DNA of 64,000 nt from UKL13-2 sp044229235 (lineage in GTDB: Bacteria > Pseudomonadota > Gammaproteobacteria > Burkholderiales > Usitatibacteraceae): contig JBGATH010000021.1 in the NCBI GenBank assembly GCA_044229235.1, positions 1 to 64,000 on the forward strand, written 5' to 3'. The position numbers were made by a program, and so were the translations under genes. The notes beneath the pieces were generated by a model. It searched no databases. It was given only the letters and a program-made list of their open reading frames with translations, and was not told the DNA's origin. Positions 9,291-18,898 of this stretch are shown piece by piece (position 1 is the first letter of the stretch; each line of letters starts with the position of its first letter).

Positions 9291-10715
9291 ATGAGAGCTG
9301 TCGTCGCTGGTCTGTTGTTTTTCTTGTTTTCCTTCATGGCGACCGCCGCACCACCAAAACCGGACTACCTGGTTCGCGTGAGTTCGACCGACGCTCGCGA
9401 TATCAGCGTCAGCTTTCGCTACACCGTCGAAAGCCAGGATCTTTCCATGGCCGATTGGGGAGCGGAGCATTTTCCCGAGGGTTGGGGGAAATTTGTTTCC
9501 GGCCTGCAGGCGAAAGATGATCGAGGCGCGCCGGTCCCGCTGAGCGGCGGCCCCCAGGCCTGGAAAATCGCCGCAAGCAAAGGGCAGCCTGTCGAGGTCA
9601 GCTATCGCTTGCGGCTTGATCACGATCGACATCCCTGGCCGCACGGTCTTGACGAGGCGGCCTTTGTGAAACCCGATGCGATCTTCATGACCGGCATGGC
9701 GTTGTTCCTGTCGCCCGACGATACCGCCGGCGCCACGGTGCGCTTCGAGTTGCCGCCGGGCTGGCGTGCCTCGACGCCGTGGAACCGCAATCCCGACGGT
9801 TCATTTGGCGTGCCCACCGGGTCCGAACTGCTCAGCAATGTTGTGATGCTGGGGCAGCACGAAGAACGCTTCTTCAGGCAGGATGGCATGCGCGTGACGC
9901 TGGCGGTTGGCGGCGCGATGAAGGCGTCGGCCGCGATGCTGGAAAAGGTCATGAAACCTGCTGTCGCCGCCTACGCCAGAATGTTTGGTGGCGTGCCGAA
10001 ATCGAACTACCTGGTCACGCTGCATGAAGGCGTGACCGATGGCGGCGCCTTTGACCGCAGCTACTCCATGCTGGCCGGCATGCCGCTGACGCGCGCCAAC
10101 CTGATCGACTGGGGCCATATCGTCGCGCACGAAACACTGCACCTCTGGAACGGTACCGGAATGCGCCCGAAGGCGCAGATGGACTGGTTCAAGGAGGGAT
10201 TTACCGACTACCTGACGATCGTCACGCTGCGACGCCTCAACTTGATCGATGACGCCCTGTTTACCAAGAAGCTGGAAGGTCATGTGCGTCGCACCATCGG
10301 TCCGAAGAGCCTGCCGCTGGCTGAGGCAGGCAAGGACAAGAAGGCCAACTGGGCCTGGATCTACGGTGGCGGGGCGATGGCGGCGCTGGCGCTCGACGCG
10401 CAAATTCGCGAGGCGACCCGCGAGCAGCACAGTCTGGATACAGCGATGCAGAAAGTGTTCTCGCTGCACCGTGACCAGCCGTTCGAGCTTGCCGATCTCG
10501 TTCGCGCAACAACTGCGGTCGCCGGAAGTGATACCAGCAGTTTCTTCGCCCGGCACATCGCCGGCATGGAGCCCCTGCCGTTGAAGGCCGCCTTTGCCCG
10601 CTATGGATATGAACTCATTGTGAACACGCAGGGTGAGGCGTTTCTGGTCTTGCTGGACGATCCTTCGCCGGCACAACGCCAGGCACGCGTTGCCTGGCTA
10701 TCGGCGCAGAACTAG
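9291..10715 (+). CDS. Secreted M61-type zinc metallopeptidase
   Basis: Predicted exported gluzincin peptidase resembling the M61 glycyl aminopeptidase family. An N-terminal signal peptide (VVAGLLFFLFSFMATAA) is followed by a beta-rich domain. The zinc site HETLH has His280, Glu281 and His284. The third ligand, Glu302 in WFKEGFTDYL, lies 18 residues after the second His, the spacing expected in gluzincins. At 474 aa it is shorter than classical M61 peptidases because it lacks a C-terminal PDZ domain. It is in the same direction as the halogenase gene, 161 bp downstream, and may share its transcript. A role in the glucan locus is not evident. The roughly 200-bp gap to the convergent amylase gene shows no clear terminator. 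Confidence 0.8.
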   Translation: MRAVVAGLLFFLFSFMATAAPPKPDYLVRVSSTDARDISVSFRYTVESQDLSMADWGAEHFPEGWGKFVSGLQAKDDRGAPVPLSGGPQAWKIAASKGQPVEVSYRLRLDHDRHPWPHGLDEAAFVKPDAIFMTGMALFLSPDDTAGATVRFELPPGWRASTPWNRNPDGSFGVPTGSELLSNVVMLGQHEERFFRQDGMRVTLAVGGAMKASAAMLEKVMKPAVAAYARMFGGVPKSNYLVTLHEGVTDGGAFDRSYSMLAGMPLTRANLIDWGHIVAHETLHLWNGTGMRPKAQMDWFKEGFTDYLTIVTLRRLNLIDDALFTKKLEGHVRRTIGPKSLPLAEAGKDKKANWAWIYGGGAMAALALDAQIREATREQHSLDTAMQKVFSLHRDQPFELADLVRATTAVAGSDTSSFFARHIAGMEPLPLKAAFARYGYELIVNTQGEAFLVLLDDPSPAQRQARVAWLSAQN

Positions 10716-10917
10716 TGGGAAGGAGTTGCGGTGGGAATTGCATGCAGGAACATGAATTGGTGCAGGCAGCGCTGATCACCCAGGCATCATCTTTCCCGGC
10801 GCACCGACTCGCAGGTCGCCATTTGGCGGGCGTTTCCGGCCATTTTCGTGCCAGAAGCCGCGCCACTGCTTGAGTCTCGACAATCGGCAGTACGGCGCCA
10901 AACCGGGACGATACGCG

Positions 10918-13767
10918 TCAGCGGCTGATCAACCCCACCCCGAATAGCGCCGGCACCGTCAGCGAGACCGTGCGACCGGCGGTCTGCACGGTTTCGCCGG
11001 TCAGGGCATTTTTCCAGTTCTTGACTTGGGCACTATCGGGCAGTGTCACGCTCACCGTTCGTGGCGCGGTGGCATTGTTGGTTGCCGTGATGGCCCAGGT
11101 GTCGCCCAGCTGGCGCGCCAGCACGATGACGTGATCATCGGCAAACAGCGGTGCGGATATGCTGCCGTGGCGCAAGACCGCGTTCTCCTTGCGCATCCTG
11201 ATGAGCGCCTTGAAGTCGGCCAGCAATGCCAGATCGGGCTTTCCGCCGCGATCGGCCCAGGGGTAGGGGCCGCGATTGTACGGATCGTCTCCGCCGGTCA
11301 CACCAACCTCATCGCCGTAGTAAATGGTTGGTGCGCCCGGATACACCATCTGAAAAAATACCGCGAGGCGCAGGCGCTGTTTGGCCTCGGCAATCCTGGC
11401 GGGATCGGTGTTGTCATTCTCGTAGCCGAACACATGCAGGCCGCGCGCGGCGTCGTGCGTCGATAGCAGGTTCATGAGCGCGTAGAAAGATTGCGGCGGA
11501 TACACCTCGCGGATCAGTTCCAGGTTTTGATACAGCTGTTTCGCATTGCCGCCCTTGGCGTAATCGAGAACCGTGTTGCGGAAGATGTAATTCATCGTCG
11601 AGTCGAAGGTGTCGCCGAGGAAAAACTTGGAGGCATCAAACCAGGTTTCGGCGATGGTGAGCGCATCCGGCCGGTATTGCTTGATGGCGCGTCGCCATTC
11701 GCGCCAGAAATCGTCCGGCACCCACGGCGCCACATCCATGCGCCAGCCGGATGCGCCGCGTTCGAGCCATAGTTTCATCACGGAGTCAGGCGCGCCATAG
11801 GCAAACTGGCGAAACGCGGGTGACGACTTGTCGATCTCCGGCAGATCCTTGACATCCACCCAGCCTTTGTACTGTTTGTCCGGGTCGGTCTGGGTCTGGT
11901 CAAACCGAAACCAGCTCGCGTAGGGTGAGTCGCGGTGGATCTTGCCGCCGGCGAAGGCACCCTTGCCCTGGTAATTGCCGAAGCGGTCGAAGTACACCGA
12001 ATCGCTGCCGACGTGGTTGAGCGAGGTGTCGGGGATGACGCGGATGCCGCGCCTGGACGCTTCTTTCGAGAGGCGCTCGAAGTCCTCGTTGCTGCCGAAC
12101 GCAGGGTCGATGTTGCGATAGTCGGCCGTGTCGTACTTGTGATTGCTGGCCGCGGCAAAAACCGGCGTCATGTAGATGGTGTTGGCGCCCAGCTCGGCGA
12201 TGTAGTCGAGTTTTTCGATGATGCCGGCGAGGTCACCACCAAAGAAGTCATTGTTGTAGGTGTCATCCGAGCCATCGCCGCTGCCAGGCTTGTAGGGGCG
12301 GTCCATCCAGTTGCGATGCAACTCGATGCCCTTGTCCTGATAGCGCCGTTTGCCCGGCTGCGGGTCATTGGCCGTGTTGCCGTTGCGAAAGCGATCGGGA
12401 AAGATGTAGTAGTAGATGACGTCCGCTGCCCAGGCCGGAACCTTGAAATCCGCTGCGTACACGGTGTGGCGAAAGCGGCGGATGCGCTTGCGTTCGGCCG
12501 GCATGTCATCGACCTGGCCACGGCCGTTGCTGCCTTTCTCACGCGTCCAGTAGATCGAATCGCGGTTGTTCTGCACCACGAAGGTTTTGCCATTGGCGAC
12601 TACCTCGAAGTAGTAGCCGTAAACGCTTGGGTCGCTGAACGGGTAACGTCCCGTCCAGCGCTCGCCGTCTGGGCTCGTACGGCCGACCAGTGGAATGCGC
12701 GCAACCTCGCTGTACGCCAGCTGCTCCTGATTGCCCTCCATGCGCCGCTTTTCAATCACCAGCGTCGCACTGGTCAGGCCCGGCGCGGCGTCGAGGGAAA
12801 AGTCGACGGCTGTCCCGGCCGGCACCGCCCCGAAAGGCGACTTGTGTGCGGCGAGGCGCGAGTCGAAACTGGCGCTCAGGGCCAATGGGTCGGTGACCGC
12901 GACTTCATCCGGGCTCGCAAATGTCCGGGCGCCGATGTGCAGCATGGGTTTGCCATTTTCAAAGGCGATGCGCAGGGTGTGCTCGCCGGCAAATTCAAAC
13001 GCCAGATTACCCGCGCCATCGGCACTGGCGCGCCCTAGCAGCGACGCAGTGCCGGCAGCAAGCGCCACGCCCTGTCCACCGGCGCCGCCCAGCGTGCCCG
13101 GCTGCGTCCAGCCGGCATCACCGATCTTGAATTCTTGGCGGCCCTGCAATCGCACGTTGAGGTAGTACGCATCGCAGCTGTAGCGGAACGCGAAGTCATC
13201 CAGTGCTGCCCAGTTGTTCATCGTGCCGCGCAGGAACAGCGTGGACTCGCCCAGCGGTGCGGCCGGGCAGGATTCGATGGCCAACGTGGCAGACGAGGAT
13301 GAGGCAGGGACAGCGGAAGCGGACATGTTCAGCACCAGTCGGTGGGACCCGCGAAAATCGTAGTGCATTTCCTTGCCCTTGGTCGCGAGCGCCCAGGGTG
13401 GTTTACCGGCTGGATTGGCCGCGCCAAAGTCGGCATCGACAGACCAGTCTTCGTCGCCGATCTTGAAGGTCTGCTGGCCTTGGAGCGAGGTGACCAGTTC
13501 AAACCGGTTGCACTGGTAAACGAAACGATACGCATCGGCGGCCGCCCAGCCGTTAAAGCTGCCACGCAGGTAAAGGTCGCGCTTGCCCAGTGGCCGGGGC
13601 TGGCAGGGCTGGATCGCGTTTGGCGTCGCGGGCATGACGGCTGGCTGCGCCTGCGCCGGCGCCAGTGGCAGGCCAGTGGCGAGCCACGCCGAAAGAAAGA
13701 CACTGCCCACCACCGAAAAATTGCGCATGCCCGCGAACCGCTCGATTGGCGCAGAGTGGGGCGCCAT
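10918..13767 (-). CDS. Secreted multi-module GH13 amylase/neopullulanase-type enzyme
   Basis: Exported glucan hydrolase at the end of the mal operon. After a signal peptide (NFSVVGSVFLSAWLATGLPL) come two copies of a roughly 100-residue module beginning LGKRDLYLRGSFNGW and LGESTLFLRGTMNNW, probably beta-sandwich domains that bind starch. Next is a CBM34/E-set-like domain with VYGYYFEV, and then a GH13 barrel from ADVIYYYIFPDRF. The conserved regions are DTSLNHVG, GWRMDVAPW (nucleophile Asp near residue 676), TIAETW (Glu near 702) and LLSTHD (Asp near 770). DLPEID sits where neopullulanases carry MPKLN. The start at 13767 lies 5 bp after the malG stop; the frame itself is open further upstream through malG. 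It probably trims glucans to maltodextrins for MalE. Confidence 0.88.
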   Translation of the reverse strand: MAPHSAPIERFAGMRNFSVVGSVFLSAWLATGLPLAPAQAQPAVMPATPNAIQPCQPRPLGKRDLYLRGSFNGWAAADAYRFVYQCNRFELVTSLQGQQTFKIGDEDWSVDADFGAANPAGKPPWALATKGKEMHYDFRGSHRLVLNMSASAVPASSSSATLAIESCPAAPLGESTLFLRGTMNNWAALDDFAFRYSCDAYYLNVRLQGRQEFKIGDAGWTQPGTLGGAGGQGVALAAGTASLLGRASADGAGNLAFEFAGEHTLRIAFENGKPMLHIGARTFASPDEVAVTDPLALSASFDSRLAAHKSPFGAVPAGTAVDFSLDAAPGLTSATLVIEKRRMEGNQEQLAYSEVARIPLVGRTSPDGERWTGRYPFSDPSVYGYYFEVVANGKTFVVQNNRDSIYWTREKGSNGRGQVDDMPAERKRIRRFRHTVYAADFKVPAWAADVIYYYIFPDRFRNGNTANDPQPGKRRYQDKGIELHRNWMDRPYKPGSGDGSDDTYNNDFFGGDLAGIIEKLDYIAELGANTIYMTPVFAAASNHKYDTADYRNIDPAFGSNEDFERLSKEASRRGIRVIPDTSLNHVGSDSVYFDRFGNYQGKGAFAGGKIHRDSPYASWFRFDQTQTDPDKQYKGWVDVKDLPEIDKSSPAFRQFAYGAPDSVMKLWLERGASGWRMDVAPWVPDDFWREWRRAIKQYRPDALTIAETWFDASKFFLGDTFDSTMNYIFRNTVLDYAKGGNAKQLYQNLELIREVYPPQSFYALMNLLSTHDAARGLHVFGYENDNTDPARIAEAKQRLRLAVFFQMVYPGAPTIYYGDEVGVTGGDDPYNRGPYPWADRGGKPDLALLADFKALIRMRKENAVLRHGSISAPLFADDHVIVLARQLGDTWAITATNNATAPRTVSVTLPDSAQVKNWKNALTGETVQTAGRTVSLTVPALFGVGLISR

Positions 13768-13772
13768 GGCGA

Positions 13773-14663
13773 TCAGCCCTTCACGCCACCGGCGGTCAAT
13801 CCCGATACGATCCAGCGCTGCGCGAACAGGAACACGATGGTGATCGGCATACCTGACAATACGGCGGCAGCGGCGAAATCGCCCCAAAGGAATTTCTGTT
13901 CGCTCAAATAGTATTTGGAACCGACCGCCAGCGTGAGATTGGCCTCCTCGCGCAGCAGGATGGACGCCACCGGGTATTCGACGATGGTGCCGATGAACGC
14001 CAGCACGAACACCACCATGAGTATGGGAACCGCCATCGGCAGCAGCACATAACGGAAGGCCTGCCAGTGCGTTGCGCCATCGACCTTGGCGCATTCTTCA
14101 ATCTCGACCGGGATGGTCTCGAAGTAGCCGCGAATGGTCCAGATGTGCATGGCAATGCCGCCGATGTACGCGAGGATCACGCCGGCGTGGGTTTCGATAC
14201 CCAGCCACGGCACGTAATTGCCGATAGTTTCAAAGATGGCGTAAATCGCGACCAGCGCCAGCACCGCCGGAAACATTTGCAGCAACAGCATGGCGTTGAG
14301 CATGGCACCCTTGTAGCGGAACTTGAGGCGCGCGAAGGCGTATGCGGCGGTGGTCGAGATCGCCACGATCAGGATGGAGGAAATGGTGGCGATCTTGATC
14401 GAATTCCACAGCCAGCGCAGCACCGGGAAGGGCGGCTGCACGATCGAGCCGTCGGCGGCGGTATAGCTCATGCCCAACGCCAGCTTCCAGTGTTCGAAGC
14501 TGATTTCCGTGGGGATCAGCGTGCCGGTTGAAAAATTGCCGGGGCGCAGCGAAATCGACACCACGGCCAGCAACGGAAAAATGGTGATGGCGATGAGCGC
14601 CCACAGGAAAACGTGCGCTGCCAGCAGGCGCCAGCGCTGGTTTTTCGAAGTAACAATGGCCAT
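13773..14663 (-). CDS. malG: Maltose/maltodextrin ABC transporter permease MalG
   Basis: Inner-membrane permease that pairs with MalF to carry maltodextrins from MalE, driven by MalK. It has six hydrophobic segments, starting with LLAAHVFLWALIAITIFPLL. The cytoplasmic EAA loop that contacts the ATPase reads IEECAKVDGATHWQAFRYVL, near residues 190-210. It ends SGLTAGGVKG, the conserved C-terminus of MalG proteins. At 296 aa it equals the E. coli protein. It lies 12 bp after malF and 5 bp before the amylase gene, in one operon. Confidence 0.95.
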   Translation of the reverse strand: MAIVTSKNQRWRLLAAHVFLWALIAITIFPLLAVVSISLRPGNFSTGTLIPTEISFEHWKLALGMSYTAADGSIVQPPFPVLRWLWNSIKIATISSILIVAISTTAAYAFARLKFRYKGAMLNAMLLLQMFPAVLALVAIYAIFETIGNYVPWLGIETHAGVILAYIGGIAMHIWTIRGYFETIPVEIEECAKVDGATHWQAFRYVLLPMAVPILMVVFVLAFIGTIVEYPVASILLREEANLTLAVGSKYYLSEQKFLWGDFAAAAVLSGMPITIVFLFAQRWIVSGLTAGGVKG

Positions 14664-14675
14664 GGCGATTCCCCC

Positions 14676-16223
14676 TTACTTGCTCTCGGCGTTGAGCCGC
14701 GCCACCCGCATGTTGGCAATCGACATCAGCGCCACCATCAGGAAGATGAGAGTCGACACCGCTGCGGCGAGACCGAAATTCTGTCCGGAGTCCTGGAAGG
14801 CAATGCGGTAGGTATACGACACCAGGATGTCGGTGGTGCCGGCGGGCAGCTTGGTATTGAGGTAATCCGGGCGGCCGTCGGTCAGCAGGGAGATCACCAC
14901 GAAATTATTGAAATTGAAGGCGAAGATGGTGATCAGCAGCGGCGTCAGGGGCTTCACGATCAGCGGCGTGGTGATCTTGAAAAAGTTGGTCAATGGCGAG
15001 GCGCCGGCGATCGCCGAGGCTTCGTAGAGGTCGGATGGAATCGATTTGATCAGGCCCGAACACAGCACCATCACATAGGGATAGCCGAGCCAGGTATTGA
15101 CGATCAGGATCATCACCTTGGCCAGCAGGGGATCGGCGAACCAGGCCGGCTTGATGTTGAACAGCGCCGACAGGATGGTGTTGATCTCGCCAAAGTTCTG
15201 GTTGAACAATCCCTTGAAGACGAGGATGGAAATGAATGCCGGTACGGCGTACGGCAGGAACAGCAGGGTTCGATACAGGCCGCGAAAACGCAACGCTTCC
15301 CAGTTGAGCAGCACCGCCAGCGGCATGCCGACCGCCAGCGTGAACAGCAGCGTCAGCCCGGAAAACATCACCGTCCAGATGAAGATCGACAGGAATGGGC
15401 CGCGAAATTCCGGATCGGTCGCCATTCGCGTGTAGTTGGCAAAGCCAACGCCGACCTTGAAGCCTGGCTGCGCGCGCACGCCGTCAGCTGTCTCGAAAAA
15501 TCCGCTGTCGCGGTTGGCGCGGTATATAGCTCCGGTCTCTGCCAGGGTCAGCGAACCATCGCCGTTGTCGTTCCACACCCGCGCCAGGGGTCCGAAATCG
15601 CGCAAGCCCGTGTAATGCAGGATGCGCCCATCCGGCATCTCCAGTTGCAGCTGCCGCAGTGCGTCGCGGTGCGAGAGCAACTCGGCCAGCGATAAGGGTG
15701 GTGACAGCGGCGGACTGGCGGCATCACGAACCCGCATCGACACTTTTGGCGGGGTGCCCGATTTTGCCAGCGTAAGTTCGGGCGAGAGGAATTGTGCCGG
15801 TGGCACACCCTCCGTGCGGGCGGTCAGGATCAGCCGGAAATTGCTGCCGTCGGCGTGCAAGGTGTAGTCCATCAAGCCGTCTTCGTCGGCAACGGCCTGT
15901 TCCAGCAGATAGGCCTTGACGCGATCCAGGCTCAGCAGGTGCGCGGACGAATAATTGGTGAAGCCGATCTGCGTGGTCGACAGCAGCGGAAACAGCACAA
16001 AAACCGCCATGGCCGCGAGTCCGGGAAAAAGGTAGCGGTAGGCGAAGGCAACATTGGACAGATAAACCACGAAGCCCAGTGTTGAGACCACCAGCACGCC
16101 GGCTGCGCCGAGCCACTCACCGGACGCATAGATGCTGAACACCAGGTACAAGCACGCCGCTGCCACCAGCAAGGTGACCGGCCATTTGAGCCAATGCGCG
16201 GGTTTCCTCGTCGCTGCGCTCAT
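14676..16223 (-). CDS. malF: Maltose/maltodextrin ABC transporter permease MalF
   Basis: Inner-membrane permease of the maltodextrin importer. The 515-aa length matches the MalF group, which carries an extra large periplasmic loop between membrane segments 3 and 4; here it lies at roughly residues 80-280, after FTNYSSAHLL. The EAA loop is present near DLYEASAIAGASPLTNFFKI. The start at 16223 overlaps the malE stop as ATGA, implying translational coupling; the frame is open further upstream, but only through malE. The first membrane segments follow WLKWPVTLLVAAACLYLVF. Confidence 0.94.
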   Translation of the reverse strand: MSAATRKPAHWLKWPVTLLVAAACLYLVFSIYASGEWLGAAGVLVVSTLGFVVYLSNVAFAYRYLFPGLAAMAVFVLFPLLSTTQIGFTNYSSAHLLSLDRVKAYLLEQAVADEDGLMDYTLHADGSNFRLILTARTEGVPPAQFLSPELTLAKSGTPPKVSMRVRDAASPPLSPPLSLAELLSHRDALRQLQLEMPDGRILHYTGLRDFGPLARVWNDNGDGSLTLAETGAIYRANRDSGFFETADGVRAQPGFKVGVGFANYTRMATDPEFRGPFLSIFIWTVMFSGLTLLFTLAVGMPLAVLLNWEALRFRGLYRTLLFLPYAVPAFISILVFKGLFNQNFGEINTILSALFNIKPAWFADPLLAKVMILIVNTWLGYPYVMVLCSGLIKSIPSDLYEASAIAGASPLTNFFKITTPLIVKPLTPLLITIFAFNFNNFVVISLLTDGRPDYLNTKLPAGTTDILVSYTYRIAFQDSGQNFGLAAAVSTLIFLMVALMSIANMRVARLNAESK

Positions 16224-17437
16224 CGCGCCACCATGCGCGCTGCCGCACCATTGAGGGCTTCCGCCGGCGCCTGGAGCCCATTGGTGATGGCCTCGAGCGC
16301 GGCGTCCATCGCCGTCCAAAAGCGCCCCATTTCAGGAATGTTGGGCACAGGTTCACCGCGCCGGGCATTTTCCATCGTGGCGCGAATATGCGGATTGGCC
16401 GAAAGCTGCGCATAAAGCGCCTTGTTGGCCGGCACGCCCAGCGGCACATCATCGTTGATGATCTTCAGGTTCTCTGGTCGCAGCAGGTGGTTCTCGATGA
16501 ACTCGCGGGCGATATCCTTGACCTTGCTCGGCGAGGCGATCATGCAGCCGAGTACGCCGACGAAGGGCTTGGCCGGCTTGCCATCGACGCTCGGAATGGG
16601 CGCCACGCCAAAATCGATCTTGCTGCGCTGGGCGTTGTCCCATGCCCACGGGCCCGAGATCATCATGGCGATGCTGCCCTGGTTGAACCCGGCTTCCATG
16701 TTGGCGTAACGCGCGCCGCGCGGCAGCTGCCCGTTCTTCACCAGGCCTTCCAGCAGCTGTGCAGCCTGTATGGCGCCGGGCGCATTCACGCCAACCCGGG
16801 TCGTGTCGAGTTCGCCCTTGGCATCGCGCGCGAACACGAAGCCGCCGGCGCCGGCCAGAATCGGCCAGGTGAAAAAGGACTTGTTGTAATCCCACAGGAT
16901 GGCCGACTTGCCCTGTGCCTTGAGCGCCTTGTCGAGTTTGATGACATCGTCGAAAGTCGCCGGCGGCACCGGTACAAGCGCCTTGTTGTAGATCAGTCCG
17001 ACGGCCTCGATGGCGAGCGGGTATCCCCAGGTTTTTCCCTGATAGCTGAACGCGGTCCAGGCCGCATCCTCGATCTCCGCGCGGATGCGCTTGCCCGGCC
17101 GAACGGGAGTCAGCAGGCCGCCCTTGGCCCATTCGCCGAGCCGGTCATGCGGCCAGCAAAAGATATCGGGACCCTTGTTGGCGGCGGCGGCCTGCTGAAA
17201 CTTGTCGGTGGCGCCTTCGGGGTGCTCGACCTTGACGCGCACGCCGGAAACTTTGGTGAAGGCGTCGCCGACCTTTTGCAGGCCGTTGTAACCCTTGTCG
17301 CCGTTGATCCATATGTTCAGTTGCAACGGACTCTGCGCGACTGCCGCCGGGGTGGCGACCAGCGCAACGATTACAGCTGTGGCCAATGCGCGCAGCCGGC
17401 CGGTGCGCACAGGCTGGCGCCGCGGCTTAGCGTGCAT
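16220..17437 (-). CDS. malE: Maltose/maltodextrin-binding protein MalE
   Basis: Periplasmic solute-binding protein that delivers maltodextrins to MalFGK2. The N-terminal signal peptide has hydrophobic LATAVIVALVATPAAVAQ. The mature part begins LQLNIWINGDKGYNGL, the typical family-1 solute-binding start, and includes GPDIFCWPHDRLGEWA and GYPLAIEAVGLIYNK, as in E. coli MalE. The length is 405 aa. The chosen ATG at 17437 overlaps the end of malK by 11 bp; earlier in-frame starts lie deep inside malK and lack a signal peptide. The gene order malK-malE-malF-malG puts the binding protein second. Confidence 0.94.
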   Translation of the reverse strand: MHAKPRRQPVRTGRLRALATAVIVALVATPAAVAQSPLQLNIWINGDKGYNGLQKVGDAFTKVSGVRVKVEHPEGATDKFQQAAAANKGPDIFCWPHDRLGEWAKGGLLTPVRPGKRIRAEIEDAAWTAFSYQGKTWGYPLAIEAVGLIYNKALVPVPPATFDDVIKLDKALKAQGKSAILWDYNKSFFTWPILAGAGGFVFARDAKGELDTTRVGVNAPGAIQAAQLLEGLVKNGQLPRGARYANMEAGFNQGSIAMMISGPWAWDNAQRSKIDFGVAPIPSVDGKPAKPFVGVLGCMIASPSKVKDIAREFIENHLLRPENLKIINDDVPLGVPANKALYAQLSANPHIRATMENARRGEPVPNIPEMGRFWTAMDAALEAITNGLQAPAEALNGAAARMVAR

Positions 17438-18527
17438 TCGCGTGAACGCGCCGAAAGGCGATGCCATCGGCATTGAACAGGTAGCAGTCTTCCGGGGCGA
17501 CACCAAGTTGCAGAATGTCACCCTGACGGACGCGCGTGCGTCCATCGAGTGTGCAGCTCAGCGCCTCGGCGCCCGGAAAGGCGAAGTACGCTTCCGTCGA
17601 GCTGCCGAGCGACTCGACAAAGGTCACGGTGGTTTCGATGCGATTGTGCTCGCCGCCCATGCGGAAGTGTTCCGGCCGTACGCCTAGCGTGACTTTGTCG
17701 CCCGGGGTACCGCTTTGCGCATCGACGAAGCAGCCGACCTCTGCGCCATTGGCGAGCTTGACCACGGCGTGCTGCGCATCGGCGCGAATCAGTTCGGCGC
17801 TGATGAAGTTCATGCGCGGCGAACCGATGAAGCCTGCGACAAACAGATTATTGGGATGCTCGTAAAGCTCGATGGGTGTGCCCACCTGCTCGATCCTGCC
17901 GGCCGACAGCACGACGATGCGGTCAGCCAGCGTCATGGCCTCCACCTGATCGTGCGTCACATAAATCATGGTGGTCTTGAGGTCTTCGTGCAGCTTGGCA
18001 AATTCGTAGCGCATGCGCACCCGCAGGGCCGCGTCGAGATTCGACAGTGGTTCGTCGAACAGGAATACTTCCGGCTTGCGGACAATGGCGCGGCCGATGG
18101 CGACGCGCTGGCGCTGGCCTCCGGATAGATCCTTGGGCTTGCGGTCCAGCAGGTGTTCTATATGCAGGATCTGCCCGGCGTTGCGCACCGCGCGGTCAAT
18201 TTCGGCCGCCGGCATGCCGGCCAGCTTCAGCCCGAACGCCATGTTGTCGTACAGGTTCATGTGCGGATACAGTGCATATGACTGGAAGACCATGGCGATG
18301 CCGCGTTCGGCGGGTGGCACGTCGTTGACCGTTTTGCCGCCAATCGCGAGAGTGCCGCCGGTAATGTCCTCCAGGCCGGCAATCATGCGCAGCAAAGTAG
18401 ACTTGCCGCAGCCGGAGGGGCCCACGAAGACCATGAACTCGCCGTCGCGGATTTCGAGGTTCACATCCCGCAGCACCTGCGCGCCTGCGTAGGCTTTCTG
18501 CACATTGACGAGCCGCACATCCGCCAT
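17427..18527 (-). CDS. malK: Maltodextrin import ATP-binding protein MalK
   Basis: Cytoplasmic ATPase that powers the MalFG channel. Walker A is GPSGCGKST at residues 36-44, the Q-loop lies near MVFQSYALYPHMNL, the ABC signature is LSGGQRQRVAIGRA, Walker B is VFLFDEPLSNLDA and the switch His is in YVTHDQ. The C-terminal TOBE-type regulatory domain is complete (366 aa in total). The ATG at 18527 has GGAGGAG 5 nt upstream and is preferred to a GTG two codons earlier, which would abut the ribosome site. It is the first gene of the mal operon, divergent from glgP, with a HexR-like palindrome 192 bp upstream. Confidence 0.95.
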   Translation of the reverse strand: MADVRLVNVQKAYAGAQVLRDVNLEIRDGEFMVFVGPSGCGKSTLLRMIAGLEDITGGTLAIGGKTVNDVPPAERGIAMVFQSYALYPHMNLYDNMAFGLKLAGMPAAEIDRAVRNAGQILHIEHLLDRKPKDLSGGQRQRVAIGRAIVRKPEVFLFDEPLSNLDAALRVRMRYEFAKLHEDLKTTMIYVTHDQVEAMTLADRIVVLSAGRIEQVGTPIELYEHPNNLFVAGFIGSPRMNFISAELIRADAQHAVVKLANGAEVGCFVDAQSGTPGDKVTLGVRPEHFRMGGEHNRIETTVTFVESLGSSTEAYFAFPGAEALSCTLDGRTRVRQGDILQLGVAPEDCYLFNADGIAFRRVHANAR

Positions 18528-18718
18528 CTGCACTCCTCCGCTCAGCGCGCCTTGGCGTCACCGAGTCGTGTTTTTATGGGTAGGCACAGTGCCCCAGGCA
18601 GGTCACCGCCGTAATAAATATACATCAAACACGGCTCGAATACAATCAAATGAAATGAGGAAATGCAGAAGAATTCGTTATGTTTTCAATAAGATAGTTG
18701 TTTTGATATTTTAATGAA

Positions 18719-18733
18719 TGTAGGATAACTACA
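18719..18733. promoter_or_regulatory. HexR-like operator (site 2)
   Basis: TGTAGGATAACTACA has perfect TGTAG/CTACA arms, extended to 7 bp on each side by flanking AA and TT. It lies in the AT-rich centre of the 371-bp gap between divergent malK and glgP. A TACAAT at 18752 could be a -10 box for glgP, but no good -35 is visible. Confidence 0.6.
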
Positions 18734-18898
18734 TTTTTGTCTGGTTCGAGATACAATGTTATCTGCGTTTTTTGTTTCCGGTCAAAAGCCGGCAGTGCAT
18801 GCAGCACCGAACAGGCAGATCGCAGAGCGGTTCCACTGCGGTCGCGGTCCAGGGCAGCGGATTGCGCATACCTGTGCCCACGCTGAAGGAACAATACT

